Shown here: in pieces, positions 11,303-22,049 of the stretch
Layout: each line of letters begins with the position of its first letter
Position numbering within the stretch: position 1 is the stretch's first letter
NCBI GenBank assembly: GCA_009760885.1
Contig: CM019702.1
Location: forward strand, 55,205,446 to 55,269,445
Direction: 5' to 3'
Length of the DNA stretch: 64,000 bases
Origin: Achatina immaculata
Lineage: Eukaryota > Mollusca > Gastropoda > Stylommatophora > Achatinidae
Program-made: the position numbers and the translations under genes
The notes under the pieces: model-generated
Databases searched by the model: none
The model's input: the letters and a program-made list of their open reading frames with translations, nothing else
Told to the model about the DNA's origin: nothing

Positions 11303-12038
11303 GAAAGTCATACCGAAAGTCGTGAGCAAGTTTTTTTTTAATCAGAATTCATAGATAGATAAAATATACATGTATCACCTTAACTGCTCTCTTTGCACTT
11401 CATGTAGAGCTTACATGGTGTCACCACCGTATGTCGCGTTACCACGCGAAGCAGAAACAAAATAGCGGGTTCTGAAGTTTCGTTTCGTCAAAGTGCTGTT
11501 TCGAGCTCATCGTTAAAGAGTAAATCCAAGCTTGTGGAAATGTGTGTATGGGTGCTAGCAGTGTTAGGAGATGGGTGAAACATTTCAAAGATGGAAACAT
11601 GGGCATCCAAGATATTCCTTGCAGCGGTCGCCCTCAAACAGCCTCCACCGAACGCAACGTGGAAAGCATTGATGACATCATTAAAGACGACATACGTGTT
11701 ACAGTATCTGTAAAATCACTATAAATCTTGGAATAGGACACAATTCAATACAGGAAATGATTGAAACCCTAGGCTCTAGAAAGGTTTGTGCTCGTTCGGT
11801 GCACAGAACAGCACGTCCAGAAAGCAGTGCGTCTGTGCCATCGGTCAGCTGGAACGAAATTCTACCGGGAGTAAATTTTCAAACTTGAAGAGCGATGGGG
11901 AAAATGTGTGGCAGAGAAGTGGAGAATTTATTGAAACCTGAAGAAAAGGATGCAGTTAAGATGATGCATTTATATTTTCTCTATCTATAAATTCTGATTT
12001 TTAAAAAATGTATGCTCAAGATTTTCGGTATGACTTTC
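11303..12038 (+). mobile_element. Internally deleted mariner element
   Basis: The ends are inverted repeats: GAAAGTCATACCGAAAGTCG on the left, and on the right the reverse complement of GAAAGTCATACCGAAAATC. Inside, 11542-11724 encodes ASSVRRWVKHFKDGNMGIQD and SGRPQTASTERN, the helix-turn-helix region of mariner transposase. The DDD catalytic region is missing. Absent from duplication unit 1. Confidence 0.75.
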
Positions 12039-12289
12039 GTATTCAGAAAGAACAAACTATTCACACAATAGGTAATCTTTTCCGTAATTTTCACAAAGTA
12101 ATATAAGAAATTCGTTACATAAGGTTGTTTAGCAAAATGTATGGTATATATATGAGAACATTAATAAGGACGATATAAGTGTGGGAATATATAAAAGAAA
12201 ACAATATTTACTAACATAAAGAATAATTATATATTCATATATGAAGTCAATCTGAAATGATATGATCGACACCACTGAGTAAAATCGTA

Positions 12290-12575
12290 AGGAAAAATTG
12301 TGAAATTCATAAAATTTAATTTGACTAATTTATTATGCAAATCGTTGATAACCTTTATTATATATCGTTTTGTGTGAAACCCGATGTAGTATGGTATTCC
12401 AAAGCTTAGAACTACATTTTTAAAGCCAAGTGACTGAACCCTCATGAAATGTGAATAAAGTACGGAATAAAATTGTAACAAAAAATACTGACCTTGAGTT
12501 TTTGTCACGGTCCCGCAAGGTACGGTCCGCGGTCCTCCTGTGGTCCGCGGACCACCAGTTGAGAACCAGTGCCCT
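12290..12575 (-). mobile_element. hAT-type nonautonomous element, one end
   Basis: The minus strand at 12575 starts with CACTGGTTCTCAACTGGTGG and continues into TCCGCGGACCAC, very close to the common hAT terminal sequence CAGTGGTTCTCAA. The segment has no counterpart in unit 1. The opposite terminal repeat was not found, so the left border is approximate. Confidence 0.45.
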
Positions 12576-14192
12576 AGACCAATCACTGCTAGCAGTAAAT
12601 GGAAATAATTTATTCACGACATACATTTTAAAATTATTATGTACTTTTTACTTGATTACGAAAAGAACTGTTCCTGAAGTTGTTTTTTTTTAATGTGTGT
12701 GGTCTTCGATTTCACACACTGAACAATGTTTTTTTTTTCATTTCTTGAATGTTTCTGGATCTTGTTATTACTGAAGATTCTATTACCATAGGTTGCACTA
12801 CATGATGTTTGCTTCATTTTCTCAGCTTTGCTTCTGATGTCATATAAAGTTGCTTTATTAATGCTTGTGGCTCTTACAGTATCATATGTCTTCTCATTTC
12901 TTTCAGAAGGCTGTTGTTATTTAAGTTTTTTTTAGCTAACAATCTTGTTGGCACTGAAAGCTTTTCATGCTTGAACTTTCATGTTTACACATTATTTGCG
13001 AAGAGCTATTTACTAGTAAAGTGAAACAACTTATTATTATTATATCACCGTGCGAAACAAAATAATAAAAAGACGATTTACTGTTCCCTCGAGTTTTAAT
13101 AATCACAATACGTTCTTAATCGGCGCAGGTATTTGCCAAGAACAATTTGATATTAATAAAAGTTATATTCACGCAAATGCATTTAGCTATTTTTTAAACT
13201 CTCAACATATTTTTTCTCTTTCCAGCTTTTATTTTATCTACATCTTTGACTAATTTCTTCATATTCCATTTCATGTCTCTTTTCTTCTCGACTGACAGAA
13301 TAGATAAACTTGAAGGTCTCATTTGAGATATTCTTGGTCTCAGATACTTTTATGTCAGTCTAAACATGCTGAAAGCGTCAATACTGTGACTGGAATTATC
13401 GCAGTGTCCTTCTAGAACTGTAAATGGCTCTCAATTGATGTCTTATATCTGAGAGCGATGTAGAGTTCTAGAAGGATTGCGTTGTTTTTTTGTTTTTTTT
13501 TTGGCTGCGGTTATCTCTTTTGTCTAAGCTTGAGACAGCTCTCTGCATTCCACCATTCAGTGCAGTCCTGCTTTCTCCACATTAGTAATCCTTTCCACAT
13601 TATATCTTTCAGTAACAGAAGTGATACGATTATTGAAATCGATGAATATGTGAATGAGTTAATAACAATCAATTTTATATGAAAAAAAGACTATTTCAAA
13701 TTTGTGGGGCCCCAACTCGGACCTGTGTGTCTTCACACACTGCCCACACTGTAGCCCTGGCCAGATGAGGTGTTTCTTTTAAAATTCTGTACGACACTTC
13801 TTGGGAGGCTGATGAACTTGACTTGAAGTTGGTGCCTGGAACACAAAGTCATACTAATCCTTCCTTATAATCAAGAGGAGTATGTTGACCAGAATCAGAA
13901 TTTATTATCTGGTTCAGATGTTCCTCGAGCACATCCTTCCTTCCTTTCATCATTTCTGATTTTTGTTTTTCAAATAACTGTCTAGTCATCCTGAGCTTCA
14001 GAACTAGTCTCTTGTACATCTGGTTTCTCTCTTCCTTTTGAGTAGTCTTTCCGTTTTACACAGTACATTATATTGGGATTTTAGATGTTGTCAGATCTGT
14101 CTGTTCAGCTTCGTTTGCCTTCTTTAACATTTTGTGTGCAATGCTCTTCTGACTGCTGATAGCTTTGTCTTGTGGTCTTCCTTGGTGATATT

Positions 14193-15584
14193 TGTAGCAT
14201 GGCCTTGTAAGTAAAGCTAATAGTATTATTATTAATGAATATGATTGTGATTATGAATAAGATTATTAATGGGATTATGAATATGATTATGAATGGGATT
14301 ATGAATATGATTGTGAACATGATAATGAATATGATTATGAATGTGATTATGGATATGATTATGAATATATTGTAGGCATAACTGTAACATCTAATAGCAA
14401 CAGATAAAGTAAATAGGAAAATTAGAACAAGGTAGAAAAACAAACTTCCATGATACTAGTATGATTGGACGCTGACACAAGTAAACAGAATAGAAAAGAC
14501 GAATATAAAAGGCAGACACAATGAAAAGCAAGGACACAATAAAACCTCCGACATGAAAGATCAAGATAATGAATTAAGTAAATGATAATTGTATAGACGG
14601 AGTTGACTCAGACTGACACGCATGACACGTATTAGCTTGCTAATCATAGGACGCTATTGCACACGGTTTTTAAATAAAGGAGTGACCGACTCAACCAGCT
14701 GACCAATTAAATATTTAGAGGTGTGGCATATTGAACAGTGGACTTACGACATATAAGTCACGGGGCAATTGAAAAGGAAGAAGCACGAGAAGGAAGGAGC
14801 CCCCAAGAAGAGGAAGTCCAGAGGGTAGCGGACAAGTGAGGGACATGGTCCGACCAAAGAAGCGAAGGACGATTCAGACGGCAGAGGAAGAATGTCAGAG
14901 AGAATCAGACAGACAAGAGGTGAACAAACATGAGAAGAACAGAAGGACAGACGATCAGAGAAGAACAGCAGAATGAGAACACACACCAGAGAAGACACGA
15001 AAGAGAAAGAAGACGTAGGTAACGACATATGGAACAGATGGGCAATTAGAGCAATAGATTTTCAGGAGATCAGTTTAACCAGAGCTAGTTTTATGACAGA
15101 CAGAAATTGTCTCAAGTTCGAAAAGTGTTTATTTTATTACTGCGTGAGGAACGCAGAAGATCTGATACATTTGAAACTTCGAGTACAGTGACCTTGACGA
15201 GAAACTAGTTGACCACGTGTTGCAGATCTATTGTAAAACAGTGTTTAGAATCGTTTTAGTATACGCGTAGAATATCTTGAAGCTGAGAACATTGACGAAA
15301 TCCTGCATGTAGGATATTATAGAGTTTGTTGAACTTGAACAAATGATTAAATGATTCAATCCAAGTGATGTTATCAACAATACATCTTGAACTTATTTGT
15401 CAGAATAAATGAATTCAGTGAACGTTTCATCAGACATGGTCTAGTGAATGATGTAATGTTTATGAAACCTATTCTACACATAAGAAACCAGGTTGTGCGT
15501 GAAGATTCAAGACAGTAATCTCAACAAGGAACAACTTAATCATCTTCAATCTTCATCAATAATATGAGAGATCACACCTATACA
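14193..15584. mobile_element. Candidate solo LTR
   Basis: Compared with unit 1 this 1392-bp block is extra. It begins TGTAGC and ends CTATACA, the TG...CA rule for LTRs, and is flanked by ATATT and ATAAT, a 4/5 target-site match. No gag or pol frames are seen inside, hence solo LTR. It contains a run of ATTATGAATATGATTATGAA-type units at 14225-14370. Orientation not decided. Confidence 0.4.
14225..14370. repeat. GATTATGAATAT-type minisatellite
   Basis: About ten degenerate 12- to 20-base units built on GATTATGAATATGATTATGA. The 112-residue Ile/Phe-rich open frame on the minus strand here is a product of this repeat. Confidence 0.7.
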
Positions 15585-15680
15585 ATAATATATACTGTCT
15601 CTCTTTGTCTGTATGACTCCAGACTTTTTGTGGTAGTGAAGATGTCAGATGTTTCCAGAACTATCCTGTCTTTATATGTG

Positions 15681-16435
15681 TATAGAAGAATATGTCCATA
15701 TATATGAGGCCTAAGTCCAACAGACTATTCTGTCAATATTTTAAGACGCATAGTCAAATATTTTCTTTGTACGTTAAAGTATACCACGGATTTGACATAA
15801 TGATTAGCTTGAGGGTTTTGCTGAGAAAAAGCGGGAATATGGTTTATGGTCAAAGAATTTTGACTCGTGTAAATCTTTTGAGTGAAATGAAGTTATTATT
15901 GTTAACTAATTCCCTTGAATAGTATTGATGATTTAGTCGATAAATTTCGGCATGGACTGTGCGTGCAGCTCATGTATTTCTAGAATATCCAGTCCGCGGA
16001 AATAGGGAGGAGTTGATTACAATTTTGAGCGATTCAGAGTTCGATTTCGTAGGTTAAGGACGTGTTGTTTTCGTTAGAAATGTAACTGTAGAACTCGTGT
16101 TTGAAGCGTAGTTGGAATGTTTGTGACTGACCCATTGACAGTGTCATATTCTAGTAAGGCACGTATTACCTCCTCTGCTTGCTACCCTGCCATGAAGGTT
16201 TTAGAACCAAGGGTTCTCAGAGAAAAACGTACACAATCCAGCAGCACAAACTAGACAATTACCACCGTGCTTCCCCTGTAAAATAATGCTAATACAGAAT
16301 CTCGAAAAAAGCCAACAACGGTTAGTCAACCAGCCTCGTTCGGTAGGGATAGTCAGGCGCCTAGATGACACCTGATCGCCATCAGACTACTGTGACCAAA
16401 ACAAAACACACATTCAAATTAGGAACGTAAATGGC
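15681..16435. other. Unassigned spacer
   Basis: No gene or known repeat recognised. A 76-codon open frame at 15692-15922 (+) has no family features. Confidence 0.4.
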
Positions 16436-16531
16436 AATCACAGAATACCAAAACAAGCTATCAAATGGACCACAGCAGGCCGAAGAGGTCGACCACGTGA
16501 AACTCTGAAGAGGACATTGTTAAGAGAGCAT
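16436..16531 (+). mobile_element. LINE beta fragment
   Basis: Short internal piece matching 4910-5005: AAACAAGCTATCAA, then ACAGCAGGCCGAAGA, then CTCTGAAGAGGACATTGTTA. It ends exactly where a 37-bp tandem array begins. Confidence 0.65.
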
Positions 16532-16699
16532 GTTAGCTCTGAAACTGCGAGCATAGATCTCTTTGAAAGTTAGCTCTGAAATTGCAAGCATAGATCTCTT
16601 TAAAAGTTAGCTCTGAAACTGCAAGCATAGATCTCTTTAAAAGTTAACCCTGAAACTGCAAGCATAGATCTCTTTAAAAGTTACCTCTGAAGCATGAAG
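16532..16699. repeat. 37-bp tandem repeat, four units and a partial
   Basis: Units at 16532-16568, 16569-16605, 16606-16642 and 16643-16679 share GCATAGATCTCTTT and begin GTTAGCTCTGAAA or GTTAACCCTGAAA. A degenerate partial fifth unit follows to 16699. Confidence 0.9.
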
Positions 16700-17514
16700 T
16701 AAACAAAACTATCGATTATTTGAAAACGCGCAGTATATTTTCTTTACAATGTGTTTTCCTGTAAAAAATGTAAGGTAACACGGCATATAGTAGTCTGAGG
16801 CTAGTATAAAATATGTATATAGAATACACATACTTGTCATTAACTTTGTTGTTTCAACTTTCATTTCTTTATAAAACATTTCCATACAGTACGTTCAAAT
16901 AAAACCTTTTTAAAAAGGACAGTCTTTTGATAAGTTCTTGGAGAATCTCTGTATTTCCTACTCACATTAAAACATGCAAAACTATTCATAGAAGAATTGG
17001 TTGACTCAAGCAGTCGTCCTACGTAGCTTATAACTTCTCGTGAGTTTACATGTTCTCATGTAACATAATAATCATAATCATGTGCTAAGACCAATATTAT
17101 TATGGTAAGTGGGACAATGCAAGAAATAATGTGGAAATCATCAAAACTATTTTGGCACTTATTTTCATTACAGCTAGGAACGTCTTTCTGCAAAGAGAAC
17201 TCATTTGTATCATTTTGTTCTTATACAAAGACAATATATATTATCGTTCCACACACTGTCATCATCAGAAAGGAAGAAGATAAAACAACTTTTAAGGTTA
17301 ACGACAAAAAGCAGCGCATTTATAAAACAGTGACAACATGCCACAGACAATTAAAAATACCATAAACAGAATACTCCTTTCCAAAAGCCTTTTTTGTTGT
17401 TTATAGAAACAAATTAAGCAATTAGAAAACAATGAATCTTTCGTTTCCAGTAAAGTAACAAACCACAATAGTGTATGTTGAGAGCTAGAAACATTCTTAA
17501 ACAAAGAACTTCTA
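16700..17514. other. Unassigned AT-rich spacer
   Basis: No recognisable gene. The open frames at 17102-17365 (+) and 17298-17519 (-) overlap on opposite strands without homology features. Confidence 0.4.
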
Positions 17515-17625
17515 GACATGAGAGAAAGAAAGAAAAATATCGGACACGAGAATTACCCGGGAATCAAATAATGTTCTCAGGTAGGACGAGCAGCCGTCTA
17601 GCCACGAGAGAACAGCTTAACAATG
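17515..17625 (-). mobile_element. tRNA-derived SINE fragment
   Basis: Reads on the minus strand as CTCTCGTGGCTAGACGGCTG, then GATTCCCGGGTAAT, then a CTTTCTTTCTCTCATG tail. It resembles the SINE at 24385-24490, with a degraded B box. Confidence 0.4.
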
Positions 17626-17644
17626 CTTGCTGGAAATCGAAGTT

Positions 17645-17647
<3 letters not shown>

Positions 17648-17708
<61 letters not shown>
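17648..17708. repeat. (AT)n microsatellite
   Basis: About 30 uninterrupted AT units. Two Tyr/Ile-rich open frames crossing it are artefacts of the repeat. Confidence 0.95.
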
Positions 17709-17710
<2 letters not shown>

Positions 17711-17863
17711 ATTTGTAAAATCACCAAAACTATAGAAAATAAGCTGAATAATTCTTTAGAAACTAAATGTTCACGAAGAATTAGAAGAAGTTCTGGCCAA
17801 ACTCCTTAAGAAATAACATCTTGTTTGCAGAAATGCAGATGAAGTCACTGACAGCAATTAAAG

Positions 17864-18082
17864 AGGAAAGACGCCGGCGATGGTTGGGATATGTGCTCTG
17901 GATTACTGACAACTCACTACCAAAATAGCACTAAGGCAAGGTCAGATCAAAGGAGACATGGAGAAAAAGAGAGGGTGTTCAGTAATAGAGGTCTTACTTG
18001 GACAAAAGGGGAAAAAGGAAAATGACAGGCGTTTCTGGAAAGCTCTTGTGGAAGCCCCATCTGCCTTTGGGACTTAAGGTTC

Positions 18083-18086
<4 letters not shown>
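17864..18086 (+). mobile_element. LINE 3' end (gamma family)
   Basis: Nucleotide match to 45299-45525: ATGTGCTCTGGATTACTGAC, then ACTCACTACCAAAATAGCAC, then AGCTCTTGTGGAAGCCCCAT and CTTAAGGTTCAGG. Here the element abuts (AT)n at 18087-18138, where the other copies have (GA)n. Confidence 0.65.

Positions 18087-18138
<52 letters not shown>
18087..18138. repeat. (AT)n between two facing LINE 3' ends
   Basis: 26 AT units joining the gamma LINE tail (left, plus strand) to the alpha LINE tail (right, minus strand). Confidence 0.9.
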
Positions 18139-18142
<4 letters not shown>

Positions 18143-18568
18143 CATTCATTTGCATGTTCCGTAACAACACTCCTGTAGGCATGTCGGTTGTGAGCAAGAT
18201 GGCTTGCTGCTGATGCATCCATTTGCAGATCATCAACGATGTCTTGCAGCCATCTTCGCCTTGGTCTTCCTCTCTTTCTTTTCCCCATCATGTACCTTTC
18301 CAATACGGTTTTCTCTAAATTATCATGATGTTCAATGTGTCTAAAATATTTAAGTTTTCTTTGTTTAATCCTCTTTACTAGCCAGCCTTCTTCAGTATTA
18401 TGTTCTTGTAGTATGGATATATTTGTTGTTTTTGTGTCCTTGATATTTGAAGAACTCCTCTGTAGCATTTACATTCATAGGCATTTATGTGTTTCTCAGA
18501 CGTTTTGTTAAGTGTCCACGTCTCACAGGCATATGTTCCGATGGGAAAGATGCATGCTCTTAAAATCT
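18139..18568 (-). mobile_element. LINE 3' end (alpha family)
   Basis: The minus strand encodes SILQEHNTEEGWLVKRIKQR, KYFRHIEHHDNLEKTVLE, MGKRKRGRPRRRWLQDI and HAYRSVVTEHANE, ending in an (AATG)n remnant. This is the conserved tail of the reverse transcriptase frame of one LINE family. 5' truncated near 18568. Confidence 0.75.

Positions 18569-18612
<44 letters not shown>
18569..18612. repeat. (TA)n(TG)n microsatellite
   Basis: About 8 TA units followed by about 14 TG units, at the 5'-truncated side of the alpha LINE copy. Confidence 0.9.
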
Positions 18613-18616
<4 letters not shown>

Positions 18617-19110
18617 GGGTGGAGACAATGCCCTATGACACAATCAGTGACCAATAGCTGATATGCCAGAGTCAAGGTTAACGAACCATAGCTGATCAAG
18701 GCCCTGTCCCACCTCACCGTGGTACCCCCAGTAACATGCCTAGCCTTTCTAATCGGCAGGGATCGCCATAATCCCCATAGTGGTGGAGTCTGCTAAAGAA
18801 GCATTGCACTCCCTCTGCTTGTTAGCTGTACTACGGGACTGAAAAAGTATCTGCCATAACTCGCTCCCACCCAGATACGAAGCTGTACCTCAACCCCTCT
18901 ACAGCATCAGCTGCAAAGAACATCAGCTCGCAGGTACAGGGAGTTCGTACAAATAAGAGTGTATAGTAAAGGCGAGATAAAATTCCAGTTTCCACGCCAT
19001 TAAGGTATGTTGATGAATACGGTGTTAAGCCCTTATTTTCCATGACCTTCGTATATAACAAAACTTCAGCAAACACATTATGTGATTTTATTATTTAACG
19101 TGTTATGGTT
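18613..19110. other. Unassigned, GC-richer patch then AT-rich DNA
   Basis: 18613-18850 is richer in GC than its surroundings (CACCTCACCGTGGTACCCCC and similar) and is probably a repeat leader, but no family is recognised. 18850-19110 shows nothing. Confidence 0.3.
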
Positions 19111-19493
19111 AATATGATGTTAATGATAATAACTTGGCAAAAAACATATGCAAATATATAATGTTAATTTGTTTATATTTTCTTATTCTCCCTATCGTTC
19201 TGAATGTGTGCTATTCGTCTCATTGTTGTCCACACTGTTGTGCAGCTCAATATCGCAGCTTTATTACCTTTCTTATTCACATATTGCTTTGTTCATTTAG
19301 AGATATGGCGTCCTTGCTGTAGAGCTCATGTGGTAGATATACGCCAATAGTAAACAGAAACTCTCTGATTAGCGTATTGATTTTGTTTACACGAAACATA
19401 CTTCGTTAAATTTTTATGTATTTACACACAATAATTAGTGTATAAGTATACAACTATACACGAAGCACTGCACTAAAACTGTGATACCAGATT

Positions 19494-21075
19494 GTATAAA
19501 CTAGGAAAAATGTAGGAACAGCTTTATTGTTTAACGACTACAAATCTGTGACGTTTCGGCGTGAGCCTTAATCATACAAAAACGTACAGAACGATGAAAT
19601 AAAGAGGAGATAAAGTATAGATTCACATGAATATTATTTTTAAAAATGTAAAAATTAAATATAGTACTTAGCTGTAAATTGTACGATGTGGCTTGTTCGA
19701 CGGTGTGTGTCAGGAATGGATTTAGTAGAACGTGAAGACTGTTTAAATAGAGACCTGTGATATATGGTGGGTGGGTTGTAACTGGGGATGGTGGATGGGG
19801 AACCGGGGAGGGAGGGGAGAGAGAATGATACAATGTTGACCTAGCCAGGAGAAGTTGAAATAGATGATTAGGTAAGAGGGGTTGCAAAAGTGATGCTGTG
19901 AGGGGGTTTGATAAGTAAGACGAGGTGGAGCTTAGTGGAGAGGTACTATAATGATTGAAGAGAATGTTAAGTGTAGCTGAAAAGCGAGTTTAACCCATGT
20001 GGCTCCAGCGTAACATAATTTTGAATGCAGTGGTTCTCGATTGCCAGGCGGCTTGTGTCATCTGCGTGACATTGTATAATGGCTGTTACCAGAAAATCAG
20101 ATTTGTTGGGGCCATTGAAGTGATTTGGGACTGGTTTCGAAGCATGCTGGGCGATGTCGAACATATTTTCTTGCATGAGGTTCCCTAATCTGAGGCCAGT
20201 CTCACCAATATACTTTATCCAGCATCTTTTGCAAACGATGACAAATATCACATTACGGGACTCGCATGTGAATCCCTCATGAAGAGTGAAGATAGTTTTG
20301 GGAAAGGTGATCGTTTTCGTTTCCCAGACTACAGGGCAGGTAACGCAGCGGGGGCGGTTATATTTTCTGGTGCCAACATATGTAAGGCTCTGTTTCAAAT
20401 GACTGTGGACGAGGATGTCCTTAAGGTTTGGCTCATGTTTGTATGCCAACAGTGGTGGATCAGAGAAAATGTCGCGAGTGTCGGGGTCGAGTTGGATTAG
20501 CGACAGATGACGATAAAGAATTTTCTTAACCATCTGACAATGCGGGTGGAAAGGTAGTAATAACTTAATTATGTCAGAAAACAGGCGTTTTCCTGAATAC
20601 TTCTTTGTGGCTCACTAGTTTGATACGTTTGAAGGCTTCACGAAGGACCTTTTCTGGGAAGTGGCGATGACGGAAAAATTTTAATAACTTGTTGGACTGA
20701 TCTATAAAGTCTAAATTATCCTGACATGCAGCTAAGATGTAGGAGCTGGAAGTATGGGATGGAGTTCTTATAGGCTTTAGGATGGGAGGAGGTGTAAAGC
20801 AAATATGTGTGGCTGTCGGTTGGCTTGTAAAATACAGAGTTGGCAAGCCTGTTTGTGCCAATAGATATTTTAATGACTAAAAATTTGACAGACTTGTCAG
20901 AAATTTCATAAGTGAATTTTATGTTATTACTGAGTGAGTTGGCGAATTCAATAATTTTTAGCTCTTCATGTGGCATACTTGTGATTCCAATGCTATTATC
21001 GATGTACCTTTTATAGAATTCTGGAAGGCAGTGTAGGTTTCCCATAATTTGACTCCCAGAAAGCCTGTATTTACA
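19494..21075 (-). mobile_element. Penelope-like retroelement, 5' truncated
   Basis: On the minus strand the order is a reverse transcriptase end, then a GIY-YIG endonuclease, then a 3' leader. The reverse transcriptase part has FYKRYIDNSIGI (normally YIDD) and VFYKPTDSHTYLLYTSSHPK. The endonuclease part has CKRCWIKYIGETGLRLGN and HASKPVPNHFNGPNKSDF. The 3' end includes AATAAAGCTGTTCCTACA and a GGCTCACGCCGAAACGTC stem. Three frames (21165-20716, 20861-20574, 20533-19967) need frameshifts to join, the catalytic Asp is lost (YIDN), and the N-terminal half is absent, so it is inactive. It is inserted into a receptor relic. A second copy is at 60187-60935. Confidence 0.8.
19967..20533 (-). pseudogene. 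Penelope-like GIY-YIG endonuclease portion
   Basis: 188-codon open frame. Residues about 105-120 hold CKRCWIKYIGETG, the second half of the GIY-YIG signature with its upstream CxxC, and residues 150-188 hold HFNGPNKSDFLVTAI and LNSLFS, typical of the end of Penelope-type polyproteins. It starts inside the linker after the reverse transcriptase and so is not a free-standing gene. Confidence 0.75.
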
Positions 21076-21165
21076 GACTATGTAAGAGCAAATAAAAGTA
21101 TTCACTGATGAAGTACTGACCATGTAAGAGTAAATGAAAGTATTCATTGACGAGCTCACATACAC
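20574..21165 (-). pseudogene. Penelope-like reverse transcriptase, C-terminal part
   Basis: Two overlapping frames (21165-20716 and 20861-20574) cover RYIDN through KPTDSHTYLLYTSSHPK and on to FIDQSNKLLKFFRHRHFPEK. The palm motif YIDD is altered to YIDN and a frameshift follows near 20800. The first residues of the longer frame (before about 21070) come from the receptor relic, not from the element. Confidence 0.7.
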
Positions 21166-21309
21166 CAGAACAACGACTAATCGGCAAATAATTATTCAAA
21201 TGTTTAATGCACCAAAAGAGGTCTGTCAAATTATTGAGTGGTTTAATTTCTACGAGATGGTCAACTGACCAATTAAAAATAATTTCTTGAGTCACGTGCA
21301 CTTAACACC

Positions 21310-21865
21310 TTCCAACCATTGCGTGCACAATTTAGAGCTGTCATATATGAATACGATAATTATCTTGACACTGAACCAGTTGAGAATACCGATTGTTTTC
21401 CAAAACACCAGAAATAGGGCTGCAAAATGTTATAATAACAGAATGCTATGTTTGGGTGTCATGTCAGCAGTTCTTAGAAAAGAGTGTGAAATGTATGTAA
21501 TAAATAACTAAAATCCAACATTACTAATATTTGTTTATTATTAAATTCGAATAGGTTACTCTGAATGTAATGAAAATAACGTATTGATCAAACAAGACGC
21601 AAATACATAATGTTTAAATGTAACACTTGAGTATATAGTCCCCATTGCGTTCTGGCCAATTGCTGCTAATATTACTCTTGACCACTATGTTGTCCAGCGG
21701 AAAACCACACTTTTTATCTTTATTACTCTCATATTGATTTATTCATTTAGAGATAAGTTTCATATATTATATATAAGGTTGTAAAGCCTACGTGAGCTGT
21801 AATTAGAAGCTTTCTAATTAATGCTTTGATTTTTTTTCCTATTTACCTGATTTCCATTGTCATCC
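21310..21865. other. 3' flank of receptor B
   Basis: 21310-21420 resembles 30650-30760 downstream of receptor C (shared TGAATA..ATAATTAT.TTGACACTGAA pattern). 21640-21840 resembles 19110-19335. At 21814-21840 lies CTTTCTAATTAATGCTTTGA, the counterpart of the last codons and stop of receptor C: the original end of receptor B. Confidence 0.55.
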
Positions 21866-22049
21866 ATCTTCAATATTAATATTCTGTAGTATGGATATAT
21901 GTGTTCTTTGTTGTGTTCATGATATTTGAAGAACTCTTTTGTAGCATTTACACTCAAAGGCATTTATGTGTTTCTCAGCTGCTGTGTTAAGATTCCAGGT
22001 CTCACAGGCATAGGTTGCGATGGGACAGATGCATGCTCTTAAAAATCTT
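21866..22049 (-). mobile_element. LINE alpha fragment inserted in the receptor B tail
   Basis: Matches 59650-59830, from AAGATTTTTAAGAGCATGC through ACTCTTTTGTAGCATTTACA on the opposite reading. It begins right at the receptor B stop codon (TAA 22048-22050), which it appears to provide. Confidence 0.7.

Larger units (their letters stand above)
10927..15680. repeat. Old tandem segmental duplication, unit 2
   Basis: Colinear with 7420-9840 but enlarged by insertions: a mariner remnant (11303-12038), a hAT end (about 12290-12575) and a 1.4-kb candidate LTR (14193-15584). The edges are defined by the unit 1 comparison. Confidence 0.7.
19340..21300 (-). pseudogene. Receptor relic F, exon 3 split by a Penelope-like element
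   Basis: Two pieces align with exon 3 of B and C. Piece 1 (19340-19420) matches the C-terminal end: GCGTATTGATTTTGTTTACA corresponds to GTGTTTTGATTTTGTGTCT at the receptor C stop. Piece 2 (21080-21300) matches TM7: on the minus strand the peptide VCELVNEYFHLLLHG lies over VLESVNSSMNIFIYYHM. Between them sits the Penelope-like element. The TM7 core appears twice, at 21080-21115 and 21120-21160. No exon 1 or 2 is left. The downstream flank 19110-19335 also matches the B 3' flank (21640-21840), supporting a lost tandem copy. Confidence 0.55.

Noticed and set aside
14105..14443. 112-codon Ile/Phe-rich minus-strand frame
   Set aside because: Created by the GATTATGAATAT minisatellite.
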